From positions 310,001 through 374,000 of the forward strand of contig NZ_LWHJ01000022.1 of the NCBI RefSeq assembly GCF_001652725.1: a stretch of 64,000 nucleotides of DNA. The letters are read 5' to 3'. The notes beneath the pieces were generated by a model. It saw nothing but the letters and a program-made list of their open reading frames with translations. It searched no databases and had not been told where the DNA came from. Each line of letters begins with the position of its first letter. The first letter of the stretch is position 1. Positions 34,060 through 43,283 of the stretch are shown piece by piece. This stretch comes from Pedobacter psychrophilus (GTDB taxonomy: Bacteria; Bacteroidota; Bacteroidia; Sphingobacteriales; Sphingobacteriaceae). A program made the position numbers and the translations under genes.

Positions 34060-35335
34060 TTTCCTCAATTTCATCAGCTTCTATAGGGATTTTAGCCATT
34101 AAATCTATCGGGCCATTATCTGTAATTAAAATATCGTTTTCTAATCTTATTCCTAAACCTTCGCTCCTTATATATATACCAGGTTCACAAGTCAAAATAT
34201 TTCCAACTGCAAATGATTCATATCTGCTAGCAAAATCATGTACATCTAAACCCAAATGATGAGAAGTACCATGCATAAAGAATTTTTTATAGGCAGGCAA
34301 TTTTGAATCTTGTTTTTCTACATCATGTTTATCTAAAAGTCCTAATTTTAACAATTCAGCAGTCATTATTTTCCCAACTTCTTCATGGTAGTTGTTCCAA
34401 ATGGTTCCAGAAACTAGCATTTTGGTAGATTCCTTCATTACATATAAAACAGAATTATACACATCTTTCTGTCTTTTAGTAAATTTTCCATTTACAGGAA
34501 TACTACGGCTTAAATCAGCATTATAGTTAGCATACTCAGCTCCAAAATCAAATAATATTACGTCACCATCATTACATTTTTCTTGATTATCATTATAATG
34601 GAGTATACAAGCATTTTTGCCCGAGGCTATGATAGGAGAATAAGCATGCCCGGTTGCCTGTTGTTTTAAGAATTCATGAATTATTTCTGCTTCAATTTCA
34701 TATTCATTTACGCCAGGTTTTACAAATTTTAATACCCTTTTGAAAGCATCATTTGTAATATCACAAGCTTTTTGGGTATAAAAAATTTCAATTTCTGATT
34801 TTATTGGTCTTAATTCTCTAAAAATTAGAGCAGCTCTTTCATATTTATGCAAAGGATATTTAGATTTTATTTCATCAATAAATCTTAAATCTTTATAGGG
34901 TACAATTGGGGCATATCTATCATTTTCATTGGTATTAATATATATGAAAGTAGCATAATGGATTATTGAAGAAAATATGTTCCAAAATTCATCTATCCAA
35001 AAAATATTTTCTATACCTGATATTGCCCTTGCTTCTTCTTTTGTAAACTTATGACCCTCCCAAACCGCTATGTGCTCATTTGTCTGTCTTAAAAACAGGA
35101 CTTCTTTGTATAACGGATTAGGACAATCAGGAAAAATAAGAAGTAAACATTGTTCTTGATCTAAGCCAGTAAGGTAAAAAAAATCTGGATTTTGCTTAAA
35201 ATTATATATCTGATCACCACTTCTAGGATATTCATCATTTGTATTGATTATAGCTAGTCCATTATTTTTTATTTTACTCGAAAAGTTCTTCCTGTTATGT
35301 TTAAACAATTGATCATTTGTTATTTTTACTTTCAT
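34046..35335 (-). CDS. pepP: Aminopeptidase P family (Xaa-Pro aminopeptidase)
   Basis: A 429-residue pita-bread metallopeptidase that removes N-terminal residues next to proline. The metal ligands are recognisable: FDFGAEYANYNADLSR (two Asp), MHGTSHHLGLDVHD (His), CEPGIYI (Glu) and RLENDILIT (Glu). The N-terminal AMP_N domain (residues 1-165) has FFYLTGLDQEQ and WEGHKFTKEEA. No signal peptide; cytoplasmic. It converges with meaB, overlapping it by 14 coding bases, and is divergent from the OmpA gene. Possible dipeptidase activity (PepQ) is less likely given the long AMP_N domain. Confidence 0.92.
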   Translation of the reverse strand: MKVKITNDQLFKHNRKNFSSKIKNNGLAIINTNDEYPRSGDQIYNFKQNPDFFYLTGLDQEQCLLLIFPDCPNPLYKEVLFLRQTNEHIAVWEGHKFTKEEARAISGIENIFWIDEFWNIFSSIIHYATFIYINTNENDRYAPIVPYKDLRFIDEIKSKYPLHKYERAALIFRELRPIKSEIEIFYTQKACDITNDAFKRVLKFVKPGVNEYEIEAEIIHEFLKQQATGHAYSPIIASGKNACILHYNDNQEKCNDGDVILFDFGAEYANYNADLSRSIPVNGKFTKRQKDVYNSVLYVMKESTKMLVSGTIWNNYHEEVGKIMTAELLKLGLLDKHDVEKQDSKLPAYKKFFMHGTSHHLGLDVHDFASRYESFAVGNILTCEPGIYIRSEGLGIRLENDILITDNGPIDLMAKIPIEADEIEEIMNS

Positions 35336-35414
35336 TATAATAGATTTTTATTTTTACTTTAATTATTTTAAAGTATTTTTGCGATGATTGTAAGTTTGGA
35401 ACGAAGTTTGAATA

Positions 35415-35445
35415 TTTGCTGAAGTCAAACTTATAGTTAATTTTA
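35415..35445 (+). promoter_or_regulatory. Bacteroidota-type promoter of ompA
   Basis: TTTG at 35415-35418, 19 bases, then TAATTTTA at 35438-35445, against the consensus TTTG-N19-TAnnTTTG (one mismatch). It predicts a leader of about 35 bases before the ATG at 35489. A second perfect -7-like TAAGTTTG lies at 35391-35398 without a well-spaced -33. Confidence 0.6.
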
Positions 35446-35488
35446 CAAATAATTACGCAATTAAGAATTGTTAACCTTAAAAAAAAAA

Positions 35489-36934
35489 ATGATGAATTAT
35501 TCTACATTAAAAAAAACAGTTGCTTTGTCTCTTGCTACTGCTTTTGCTGTAGCAGCAAATGCACAAGACACAATGCCAACTACAACAAGTTCTGCCAAAA
35601 TGTTTGGTGGGAGATCTCAATACCGAACTTGGACATTAGGTATTAACGGCGGTGGTACAGTTCCAGTTGTTGTTACTGGCGGTACAAACGATTTCGGAAG
35701 AAACGTTGAGTTTGGTGAATATACAGTTGGTGCTTATTACGGACTTAGCTTAAGAAAGCAATTAGGTCATGTTTTTGGTTTACAAGGTAATATCTACAGA
35801 GGTCATGTAGTTTCTTATAATAAAAATTCTGGTACTGGTTTATTTGGTGGATCCGGTCCTTATAGCTCTACAAAAACAAAGGTACAGTATGACGCTAATT
35901 TAGCTGGTGTATTTACATTAGGTTCTATAGATTTTTTACAAAGAAAAAACGTTATTAATTTTTACGGAACTTTGGGTTATGGAATTATTGCTTATAACCC
36001 AGTAACTTATAGAAGTTATGATGTTGCTGCTGGTTCTATAGACAATAAAGGTAAATATGGTTCAGCTGGTGATAATAATGATTACATCAGAGAAGCTTAT
36101 ATTCCTGTTGGAGCTGGCGTTAAGTTTAAATTAAGCGATAGAGTTGCTTTAGACCTAGGATACCAAGCTAACTTTATTGATGGTGATAATTTTGATGGAG
36201 TTTATGCTGGTGGAACTTCTAAAGATAAATTTTCTCTTGCTCATGCAGGTTTAGAATTTTCTTTAGGATCTGCTTCAAAACCAGATTTAACTTGGTCTAA
36301 CCCAATCGCAATGATGTATGATGAATTAAAAGATCCTACATTACGTCAAGAAGTTGAAGCTTTAAAAGGTCGTGTTACTAATGTTGAACAAGCTGTTCAA
36401 GATATGAAGAAAGATACTGATGGCGATGGTGTTGCTGATTATTTAGACAAATGTCCTAATACTCCAGCAGGTGCTAAAGTTGATGGTGCTGGATGTGAAT
36501 TAGATACTGATGGTGATGGTGTTCCAGATTGGAAAGACAAATGTCCAGTAGAAAAAGGAACTGTAGAATTAAATGGTTGTCCTGCAATGGGAACTGCAAC
36601 AATGAATGGTGTTAATAACATCCAATTCGAATTTAATTCTTCAGTGTTAAGAACTTCTTCTTATTCAACATTAGATCAAGTTTCCTCTTCAATGAGAGCT
36701 GATAATGCAATGATGTTACAATTAGATGGTCATGCTTCTGCAGAAGGAACTGATGCTTACAACATGCAATTATCATTAGATAGAGCAAATGCAGTAAAAA
36801 CTTACCTAGTTAATTCAGGAGTTGATGCTAAGAAAATTGCTACTAAAGGTTATGGCGAAACTCGTCCGGTTGCTTCAAATGCTACTGAAGAAGGTCGTCA
36901 AGCTAACCGTCGTGTAGAGTTTAGACAAAATTAA
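35489..36934 (+). CDS. OmpA-family outer-membrane protein with thrombospondin type 3 repeats
   Basis: About 481 residues from the first of two ATGs (35489/35492); an upstream TTG (35468) is less likely because it would precede the signal with a lysine run. Signal peptide MMNYSTLKKTVALSLATAFAVAANA, then an N-terminal beta-barrel of roughly 250 residues, a coiled-coil-like linker (EVEALKGRVTNVEQAVQDM), two TSP3 calcium-binding repeats (DTDGDGVADYLDKCP and DTDGDGVPDWKDKCP) and a C-terminal OmpA peptidoglycan-binding domain (LDGHASAEG, LSLDRANAVKTYL, GYGETRPV, ANRRVEF). It tethers the outer membrane to the wall and is probably very abundant: it has a near-consensus promoter and its own strong terminator. 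Confidence 0.94.
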   Translation: MMNYSTLKKTVALSLATAFAVAANAQDTMPTTTSSAKMFGGRSQYRTWTLGINGGGTVPVVVTGGTNDFGRNVEFGEYTVGAYYGLSLRKQLGHVFGLQGNIYRGHVVSYNKNSGTGLFGGSGPYSSTKTKVQYDANLAGVFTLGSIDFLQRKNVINFYGTLGYGIIAYNPVTYRSYDVAAGSIDNKGKYGSAGDNNDYIREAYIPVGAGVKFKLSDRVALDLGYQANFIDGDNFDGVYAGGTSKDKFSLAHAGLEFSLGSASKPDLTWSNPIAMMYDELKDPTLRQEVEALKGRVTNVEQAVQDMKKDTDGDGVADYLDKCPNTPAGAKVDGAGCELDTDGDGVPDWKDKCPVEKGTVELNGCPAMGTATMNGVNNIQFEFNSSVLRTSSYSTLDQVSSSMRADNAMMLQLDGHASAEGTDAYNMQLSLDRANAVKTYLVNSGVDAKKIATKGYGETRPVASNATEEGRQANRRVEFRQN

Positions 36935-36956
36935 TTAGATTTTTTAATCTATATTT

Positions 36957-36988
36957 AAGGGAGTCCGTTTTCGGACTCCCTTTTTTTA
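36957..36988 (+). terminator. Rho-independent terminator after ompA
   Basis: An 11-bp perfect stem (AAGGGAGTCCG / CGGACTCCCTT) with a TTTT loop, then seven Ts: the strongest terminator in the window. Confidence 0.95.
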
Positions 36989-37004
36989 TTTATAAATTTA
37001 TAGT

Positions 37005-37148
37005 ATGTATTTTTTTAGAAAGAAAGATCCAGCTAGACCGGATAATTTTAATTTAAGGGCAATGCACTTTATCAACAAACTAGCAATTGTAGTTTTTTTA
37101 ATAGGTGTAATATGGAAATTGATAGATATTTTAATTCTAAAAAATTAA
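37005..37148 (+). CDS. Small single-pass membrane protein of 47 residues
   Basis: ATG at 37005, TAA at 37146-37148. The protein begins MYFFRKKDPARPDNFNLRAMHFINK and then has one hydrophobic helix (LAIVVFLIGVIWKLIDILIL, residues about 26-45). It ends three bases before ridA, so the two are probably co-translated. The basic N-terminus plus single helix fits an inner-membrane microprotein. I believe close relatives exist across Sphingobacteriaceae (possibly the DUF6728 group), but that is memory, not a search result. Function unknown. Confidence 0.7.
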   Translation: MYFFRKKDPARPDNFNLRAMHFINKLAIVVFLIGVIWKLIDILILKN

Positions 37149-37151
37149 ATC

Positions 37152-37532
37152 ATGAAAAAAATTATAACAACAGAAAATTCTCCCGCCCCAATTGGTCCCT
37201 ACAGCCAAGCAGTTTTAGCTCATGATACATTATATATATCTGGTCAAATTGCTATCGATCCAGTATCAGGAAAAATAATCGATAAATCGATAGAAGAAGA
37301 AACACATCAAGTGATGAAAAATCTCAAAGCTGTGTTAGAATCAACGGGTTATTCATTTAATAACATAGTAAAAACTTCTATTTTTTTGAGTGATATGGAT
37401 TTCTTTACAGGCGTTAATCAAGTTTATGGACAATATTTTGACGGTGAATTTCCGGCTAGAGAAACTTTAGCAGTAAAAACTTTACCAAAAAATGTTAACG
37501 TAGAAATTTCTGCAATTGCTGTAAAATTCTAA
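37152..37532 (+). CDS. ridA: RidA family 2-iminobutanoate/2-iminopropanoate deaminase
   Basis: A 126-residue YjgF/YER057c/UK114 protein that hydrolyses reactive enamine/imine products of PLP enzymes. The conserved parts are APIGPYSQAV (12-21), YISGQI (28-33), the active-site Arg R103 in FPARETLAV and Glu E118 near the C-terminus. It forms a trimer with sites at subunit interfaces. It is coupled to a 47-residue membrane protein upstream and overlaps the EamA gene by one base (TAATG). The operon may include recG. Length is standard. Confidence 0.95.
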   Translation: MKKIITTENSPAPIGPYSQAVLAHDTLYISGQIAIDPVSGKIIDKSIEEETHQVMKNLKAVLESTGYSFNNIVKTSIFLSDMDFFTGVNQVYGQYFDGEFPARETLAVKTLPKNVNVEISAIAVKF

Positions 37533-38467
37533 TGAGTAAAAAAGCTTTAGGTTTAATATCAGCATTATCTGCAAATGTTATTTGGGCTTTTATGTCCATA
37601 CCTTTAAGGTTAATTAAAACTCATCATGCAGATCAAATTCTATACTATAGAATTATAACCTGTTTTGTAATATGCTTGATTTATACGTTCGCTTTTAATA
37701 GTAACGATTTTAGAAAGGATATTAATAATATTAAGCAGCTAGATTCCAAAAATCTTAGATTTACTTTAATACTAATTTTGCTTTCTGGTGTATTTATCAC
37801 TTTAAATTGGTTTACATTTATTTATGTAGTAAATAATATTAATGTTAAATCAGCTGCATTTGCTTATATGGTTTGTCCGTTAATAACAGCATTAGGGGCT
37901 TATTTTATTTTAAAAGAGCATTTAAGTACAATAAAATTTACCGGAATTGGTATTGCAATTATATCAATTATACTATTATCGAATGCATCAGTAACAGATA
38001 CTTTGTGGGCTGTGTTAACTGCGTTTTTTTACGCATTTTTCCTTATTATTCAAAGGAAGATACAAGGTATTAACAAAATAAATATGCTGTTTTTTCAGCT
38101 TATCATTGCACTAATTATTATCATACCTTTATTGATAATATTTCCTCAACCTTTTCCAATTGATCCAATATTTTGGTTCAGCATCGTTATAATTGCAATT
38201 GTATTTACAATTCTACCTCTATTATTAAGCCTGTTCGCATTAGAAAGTTTACCATCAGCTACGGTAGGTATTTTAATTTATATTAACCCAGTTGTCTCAT
38301 TTAGTATTGCTTTTTTTTATTTTGATGAAAGTGTAAAATTATATCAGGTATTTGCATATTTACTTTTAATTTTTGCCGTTCTGTTATTCAATTCTAAAAT
38401 CCTTTTACAAGGCTTTAATAAAATCAGAAATTATAATTTAAATAAAAAAACTGCCACCCTTGAATGA
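37532..38467 (+). CDS. EamA-family (DMT/RarD-like) transporter
   Basis: A 311-residue inner-membrane protein with ten hydrophobic segments arranged as two EamA repeats. The N-terminal ALGLISALSANVIWAFMSIPLRLI and the second-half SLPSATVGILIYINPVVSFSIAFFYF are typical of RarD-like drug/metabolite exporters. The physiological substrate is unknown. Its start overlaps the ridA stop by one base, and its 3' end overlaps the recG start by eight bases. Confidence 0.86.
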   Translation: MSKKALGLISALSANVIWAFMSIPLRLIKTHHADQILYYRIITCFVICLIYTFAFNSNDFRKDINNIKQLDSKNLRFTLILILLSGVFITLNWFTFIYVVNNINVKSAAFAYMVCPLITALGAYFILKEHLSTIKFTGIGIAIISIILLSNASVTDTLWAVLTAFFYAFFLIIQRKIQGINKINMLFFQLIIALIIIIPLLIIFPQPFPIDPIFWFSIVIIAIVFTILPLLLSLFALESLPSATVGILIYINPVVSFSIAFFYFDESVKLYQVFAYLLLIFAVLLFNSKILLQGFNKIRNYNLNKKTATLE

Positions 38468-40565
38468 CCAAATACTTACAAGTCCAATTGAGTATTTAAA
38501 AGGAGTTGGACCTCAAAGGGCAGAAATTCTTAAGAAGGAATTAGGGATTTATAATTATTCTGATTTATTAAATCATTATCCATTTAGGTATATTGATAGA
38601 ACAAAATTTTATAAAATTAATGAAGTCAATCTAGACTTACCTTCTATACAAATATTAGTTCGGTTAAAATCATTTGAAGTAATTGGAGAAAAGAGAACAA
38701 AAAGGTTAATAGCTCAAGCTAATGATGATACTGGCGAAATTGAATTAGTTTGGTTTCAAGGTATATCATGGGTTCAAAAAAATCTTAAACTAAATCATGT
38801 ATATACAATCTTTGGAAAAGCTACCTTTTTTAATGGAAAGACTCAGATGGCCCATCCAGAACTTGAGATTTACAATAAAAATGCTTTAAACAAAGGAAAC
38901 TTAACATTACAACCAATATATTCTTCTACAGAAAAACTCAAACAATATAGTTTAGATAGTAAAGGAATTCAGAAAATAATTACAGGATTATTTGACATTT
39001 GTATTCCTCAAGTACAAGATCAATTGCCTTCTTATTTACTTGAAAAGTATAAACTTTTTAATAGGCATCAAGCTATTCAACATATTCATTTCCCAAAAGA
39101 TAATAACTATCTAAAAAAAGCACAAGCCACTTTAAAGTTTGAGGAATTATTTAATATTCAATTTAGAATGTTAAAAGCAAAAATGTTAAGAACTCAAAAA
39201 TTTAAAGGAAACATTTTTAATAATGTAGGAGATAAGTTCAATTATTTCTACACTAATTTGTTACCTTTTGATTTAACAAATGCACAAAAAAAAGTAATTA
39301 AAGAGATTAGATTGGATACTCAAAGAGGTATTCAAATGAATAGGTTGGTACAAGGTGACGTAGGTTCTGGAAAAACTATTGTTGCGTTAATGACAATGTT
39401 ATTAGCAATTGATAACGGATATCAAACCTGTTTAATGGCTCCAACAGAAATTTTAGCAACTCAGCATTATCATTCTTTAAAATCTTTATTAAGAGATGAT
39501 TTTGTTTCTATTGCTTTGTTAACGGGCTCAACAAAGAAAAAAGAAAGGAGAGTAATTTCAGAAAATTTAGAATCGGGTCATCTTTTAATTTTAATCGGCA
39601 CTCACGCTTTAATTGAAGACCCAGTAAAGTTTAAGAATTTAGGTTTTGCAGTTATTGATGAGCAACATAGATTTGGTGTGGAGCAAAGAGCAAAACTTTG
39701 GAAGAAGAATATTATTCCTCCTCATATTTTGGTAATGACTGCTACTCCTATTCCACGCACATTAGCAATGACTCTTTATGGTGATTTAGATGTTTCTGTA
39801 ATTGATGAATTGCCTGCTGGAAGAAAACCAATTGAAACTAGACATCTTTTTGAAAACCAAAGATTGAGAATGTTTGGTTTTATGAAACAAGAAATAGCTA
39901 AAGGAAGGCAAGTTTATATCGTTTATCCTTTAATACAAGAAAGTGCTAAGCTTGATTTAAAAAACTTAATGGATGGTGTGGATACAATGAGTAGAGAATT
40001 TCCTTTGCCCGATTATAGAATTAGTATCGTACATGGGCAGTTAAAACCATCTGAGAAAGAATTTGAAATGCAGCGTTTTGTTAGGGGTGAAACTCAAATA
40101 ATGGTTGCAACTACAGTGATTGAAGTTGGTGTAAATGTGCCAAATGCTTCTGTGATGATTATTGAAAATGCTGAACGATTTGGTTTATCCCAATTACATC
40201 AATTACGAGGCCGAGTAGGTAGAGGTGCAGAGCAATCTTATTGTATTTTAATGTCTGGAGAAAAATTGAGCAAAGATGGCAGAATAAGATTAGAGACTAT
40301 GGTAAGAAGTAATGATGGTTTTGAAATAGCGGAGATAGATTTACAACTACGTGGTCCAGGAAATATTGAAGGCAAGCAGCAGAGTGGAATTATGGATTTA
40401 AAATTAGCAGATTTAACTACTGATCAGGCCATTTTGCATGAAGCAAGGTTAAGTGTTTTAGAAATATTTGAAAAAGACCCAAATCTAGAAATGGAAGAGC
40501 ATCAAGTTTTGAAAACCCAAAATTTCAACTCTGTAACAGGAATCATGCTAAATAAAATATCCTGA
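38460..40565 (+). CDS. recG: ATP-dependent DNA helicase RecG
   Basis: A 701-residue replication-fork-reversal helicase. The start is TTG at 38460, overlapping the EamA gene by eight bases. No in-frame ATG fits, because conserved sequence (SPIEYLKGVGPQRAEIL) begins within ten residues. It has an N-terminal wedge/OB domain (residues 1-150), then helicase motifs: Walker A GDVGSGKT (299-306), motif II DEQH at 400-403, TATPIPRTLA, and motif VI QLRGRVGRG. It ends with the RecG signature GPGNIEGKQQSG. It acts at stalled forks and Holliday-like junctions in the cytoplasm. Confidence 0.95.
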   Translation: MNDQILTSPIEYLKGVGPQRAEILKKELGIYNYSDLLNHYPFRYIDRTKFYKINEVNLDLPSIQILVRLKSFEVIGEKRTKRLIAQANDDTGEIELVWFQGISWVQKNLKLNHVYTIFGKATFFNGKTQMAHPELEIYNKNALNKGNLTLQPIYSSTEKLKQYSLDSKGIQKIITGLFDICIPQVQDQLPSYLLEKYKLFNRHQAIQHIHFPKDNNYLKKAQATLKFEELFNIQFRMLKAKMLRTQKFKGNIFNNVGDKFNYFYTNLLPFDLTNAQKKVIKEIRLDTQRGIQMNRLVQGDVGSGKTIVALMTMLLAIDNGYQTCLMAPTEILATQHYHSLKSLLRDDFVSIALLTGSTKKKERRVISENLESGHLLILIGTHALIEDPVKFKNLGFAVIDEQHRFGVEQRAKLWKKNIIPPHILVMTATPIPRTLAMTLYGDLDVSVIDELPAGRKPIETRHLFENQRLRMFGFMKQEIAKGRQVYIVYPLIQESAKLDLKNLMDGVDTMSREFPLPDYRISIVHGQLKPSEKEFEMQRFVRGETQIMVATTVIEVGVNVPNASVMIIENAERFGLSQLHQLRGRVGRGAEQSYCILMSGEKLSKDGRIRLETMVRSNDGFEIAEIDLQLRGPGNIEGKQQSGIMDLKLADLTTDQAILHEARLSVLEIFEKDPNLEMEEHQVLKTQNFNSVTGIMLNKIS

Positions 40566-40607
40566 TATTTTAATAATTCAATACATTTACAATCTTAAAT
40601 TATTTAA

Positions 40608-42002
40608 ATGATGAAATTTTACAAAACCATATTATTTACAATAACATTTATTCTATTTTATCAAATATCAAAAGCACAGGATTCTTTAATGCTGAGGAAA
40701 ATTTATGATGAATCTTTAGTTAACGGACAATGTTATGAGAATCTTAGGTATTTATGTAAACAAATAGGTCCAAGGTTAAGTGGTTCTGCAAATGCGCAAA
40801 AATCTGTTGATTGGGGTAAAAAATTGATGGATTCATATGGTTTTGATAAAGTTTTTTTACAAGAGTGTATGGTTCCTCATTGGGTAAGGGGACAAAAGGA
40901 GATTGGTAAAATCATCAATGGAAAAACCGAGATTAATGTAAATATATGTGCACTCGGGATGTCTCCTGGAACGCCTGTAAATGGAATTAAAGCAAAAATA
41001 ATTGAAGTTAGGAGTTTGGCAGAATTAGCAAATGTCGGCGAAAGCCAAATAAAAGGTAAGATTGTTTTTTTTAATCGCCCTTTTGATCAAAAATTTATTG
41101 AAACAGGAAGAGCTTATGGAGCTGCTGGTGACCAAAGATTTGCTGGCCCAGCTGAGGCGGCAAAATATGGTGCAGTTGGAGTTATCGTAAGGTCACTTTC
41201 AAGTACGTTAGATGATTACCCACATACTGGAACTACAGTTTTTCCTGATGGTGCTAAAAAAATTCCTGCTGCGGCAATCTCTACCAAAGCGGCAAATCAG
41301 CTAAGTAATTTATTAAAATTAAAAAAACTGCCACAAATTGAGTTTTATTTTAAACAAAATTGTCAATTATTACCGGATGTAAAATCCTATAATGTAGTTG
41401 GAGAGATAACAGGAAGCGAAAAACCAGACGAATTTATAACAGTAGGAGGACATTTAGATTCTTGGGATTTAGCAGAAGGAGCACATGATGATGGAACTGG
41501 AGTTGTACAAGGATTGGAGGTTTTAAGAATCTATAAATCATTAGGTTTAAAACCAAAACACTCTATAAGAGCTGTAATGTTTATGAATGAAGAAAATGGT
41601 GGAAGAGGTGGAGATAAATACGCTGAATTAGCAGCAGTCAAAAAAGAAAACCATATTGCCGCTATAGAATCTGATGGCGGTGGCTTTACACCAAGAGGTT
41701 TTACATTTCAAGATGTTTCTAAAGAGGGTATGATAAAAATAAATTCTGACTGGAAAGAGTTATTTGTACCATATTTTAGTGAACGTTTAACAAATGGAGG
41801 TAGTGGAAGTGATATTGAGCCACTTTCAGTATTTAAAAATGCAGTTTTAATAGGTTTTAAAGCAGATTCTCAAAGATATTTTGATATCCATCATACTCCA
41901 AATGATGTTTTTGAAAATGTAAACAAGAGAGAGTTAGAGCTAGGTGCTGCATCAATGGCTTCTTTGGTGTATTTAATAGATAATTACGGTATTTCTCATT
42001 AG
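40608..42002 (+). CDS. Secreted M28 family metallopeptidase (carboxypeptidase Q-like)
   Basis: A 464-residue zinc peptidase with a Sec signal (MMKFYKTILFTITFILFYQISKAQ). A PA-like insertion spans roughly residues 130-255. The catalytic core reads VGGHLDSWDLAEGAHDDGTG (H282 and bridging D294) and FMNEENGGRGG (E328/E329). The C-terminal block FDIHHTPNDVFENVNKREL supplies the last His ligand. Family relatives are plasma glutamate carboxypeptidase and bacterial aminopeptidases; the product probably digests peptides in the periplasm. It begins 42 bases after recG. Confidence 0.92.
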   Translation: MMKFYKTILFTITFILFYQISKAQDSLMLRKIYDESLVNGQCYENLRYLCKQIGPRLSGSANAQKSVDWGKKLMDSYGFDKVFLQECMVPHWVRGQKEIGKIINGKTEINVNICALGMSPGTPVNGIKAKIIEVRSLAELANVGESQIKGKIVFFNRPFDQKFIETGRAYGAAGDQRFAGPAEAAKYGAVGVIVRSLSSTLDDYPHTGTTVFPDGAKKIPAAAISTKAANQLSNLLKLKKLPQIEFYFKQNCQLLPDVKSYNVVGEITGSEKPDEFITVGGHLDSWDLAEGAHDDGTGVVQGLEVLRIYKSLGLKPKHSIRAVMFMNEENGGRGGDKYAELAAVKKENHIAAIESDGGGFTPRGFTFQDVSKEGMIKINSDWKELFVPYFSERLTNGGSGSDIEPLSVFKNAVLIGFKADSQRYFDIHHTPNDVFENVNKRELELGAASMASLVYLIDNYGISH

Positions 42003-42009
42003 TGATAAA

Positions 42010-43278
42010 TTGGAATTAAATTCTGAAGTTCAAAAAAAAGACCCATATATCGCATTAAGATTTAAAGAATTTAGATCTTATTTATTAATGCGATTTTTCT
42101 TAACAATAGGCTACCAAGTTCAAGGAGTTGTTATAGGCTGGTATATTTATAGTATTACAAAAGACCCTCTTTCTTTAGGATTGATTGGTTTAGCCGAAGC
42201 TGTACCAGCTATTGGAATTGCTTTGTATGGTGGTTATATTGCAGATAAATCAAACAAAAAATCTTTATTACAAAAGGTTGTTGGTTTAATTTTATTATCG
42301 TCAACAGTTTTATTTATCATCACTTTGCCATCTGTAACAGTGAGGTTGGGTGAATCATTGTTAATCTCCCTTATTTATGTAATGATTTTTGTTAATGGAA
42401 TAGCAAGGGGTTTTTATGCGCCAACTGCTTTCTCTTTAATGGCGATGATTATCCCAAGAGAGCATTATCCAAATTCATCAACATGGAATAGTTCTGCTTG
42501 GCAAATTGCCTCTATTGGAGGTCCGGCAATTGGAGGTTTATTATATGGATTTGCTGGTATAAATCATACTTTCTTTTTCATTTTAGTTTGCTTATCAATT
42601 GCTTTTATATCAACCTTCTTTTTCAAAAGTAGGCCGTCAACTTACGTACAAACTACTAATATTTTACAAAGTTTATCTGAAGGATTAAGATTTGTATTTA
42701 AATCAAAAATGCTATTAGGCGCTTTAAGCCTTGATTTATTTTCTGTATTTTTTGGAGGAGCAGTAGCCTTAATACCAGTAATTGCAACGGAGATTCTACA
42801 TGTGGGAGCAACGGAATTTGGATTTTTAAGAGCGGCACCAGCAGTAGGAGCGGTTGTTACCATGTTATTAATGACAAGGTTTTCGCCAATGGGAAAACCG
42901 TGGAGAAATCTACTTTTTGCGGTAACTGGTTTCGGTATATCTATAATTTGTTATGGTTTATCAACAAATTTTTATCTCACCCTTTTCTTTTTATTTTTAG
43001 AAGGAGCTTTTGATAGTGTAAGCGTAATTATAAGATCTACTATTTTACAGCTTTTAACCCCTGACGATATGCGTGGCCGCGTTTCTGCCGTAAATTCTAT
43101 GTTTATAGGTTCATCAAATGAAATTGGTCAGTTTGAATCTGGCTTAACTGCTAAGTTAATGCGAACTGTACCAGCAGTTGTTTTTGGAGGTTCAATGACT
43201 TTATTGGTGGCTGGGGTTACGTGGCTTAAGACCAAAAAACTAGTATCTTTAACACTCGATGATATTAATAAATTATAA
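42010..43278 (+). CDS. MFS transporter (EntS/MFS_3-like)
   Basis: A 422-residue inner-membrane protein with about 12 helices and the MFS_3 pattern (RFFLTIGYQVQGVVIGWYIYSI, GLAEAVPAIGIALYGGYIADK, LTPDDMRGRVSAVNSMF). The family includes the enterobactin exporter EntS and various drug efflux pumps. The start is TTG at 42010; there is no better candidate between the M28 stop and the conserved N-terminus. It is seven bases after the M28 gene and five before scpA, so it is probably part of one transcript. The substrate is unknown. Confidence 0.85.
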   Translation: MELNSEVQKKDPYIALRFKEFRSYLLMRFFLTIGYQVQGVVIGWYIYSITKDPLSLGLIGLAEAVPAIGIALYGGYIADKSNKKSLLQKVVGLILLSSTVLFIITLPSVTVRLGESLLISLIYVMIFVNGIARGFYAPTAFSLMAMIIPREHYPNSSTWNSSAWQIASIGGPAIGGLLYGFAGINHTFFFILVCLSIAFISTFFFKSRPSTYVQTTNILQSLSEGLRFVFKSKMLLGALSLDLFSVFFGGAVALIPVIATEILHVGATEFGFLRAAPAVGAVVTMLLMTRFSPMGKPWRNLLFAVTGFGISIICYGLSTNFYLTLFFLFLEGAFDSVSVIIRSTILQLLTPDDMRGRVSAVNSMFIGSSNEIGQFESGLTAKLMRTVPAVVFGGSMTLLVAGVTWLKTKKLVSLTLDDINKL

Positions 43279-43283
43279 AGTAA

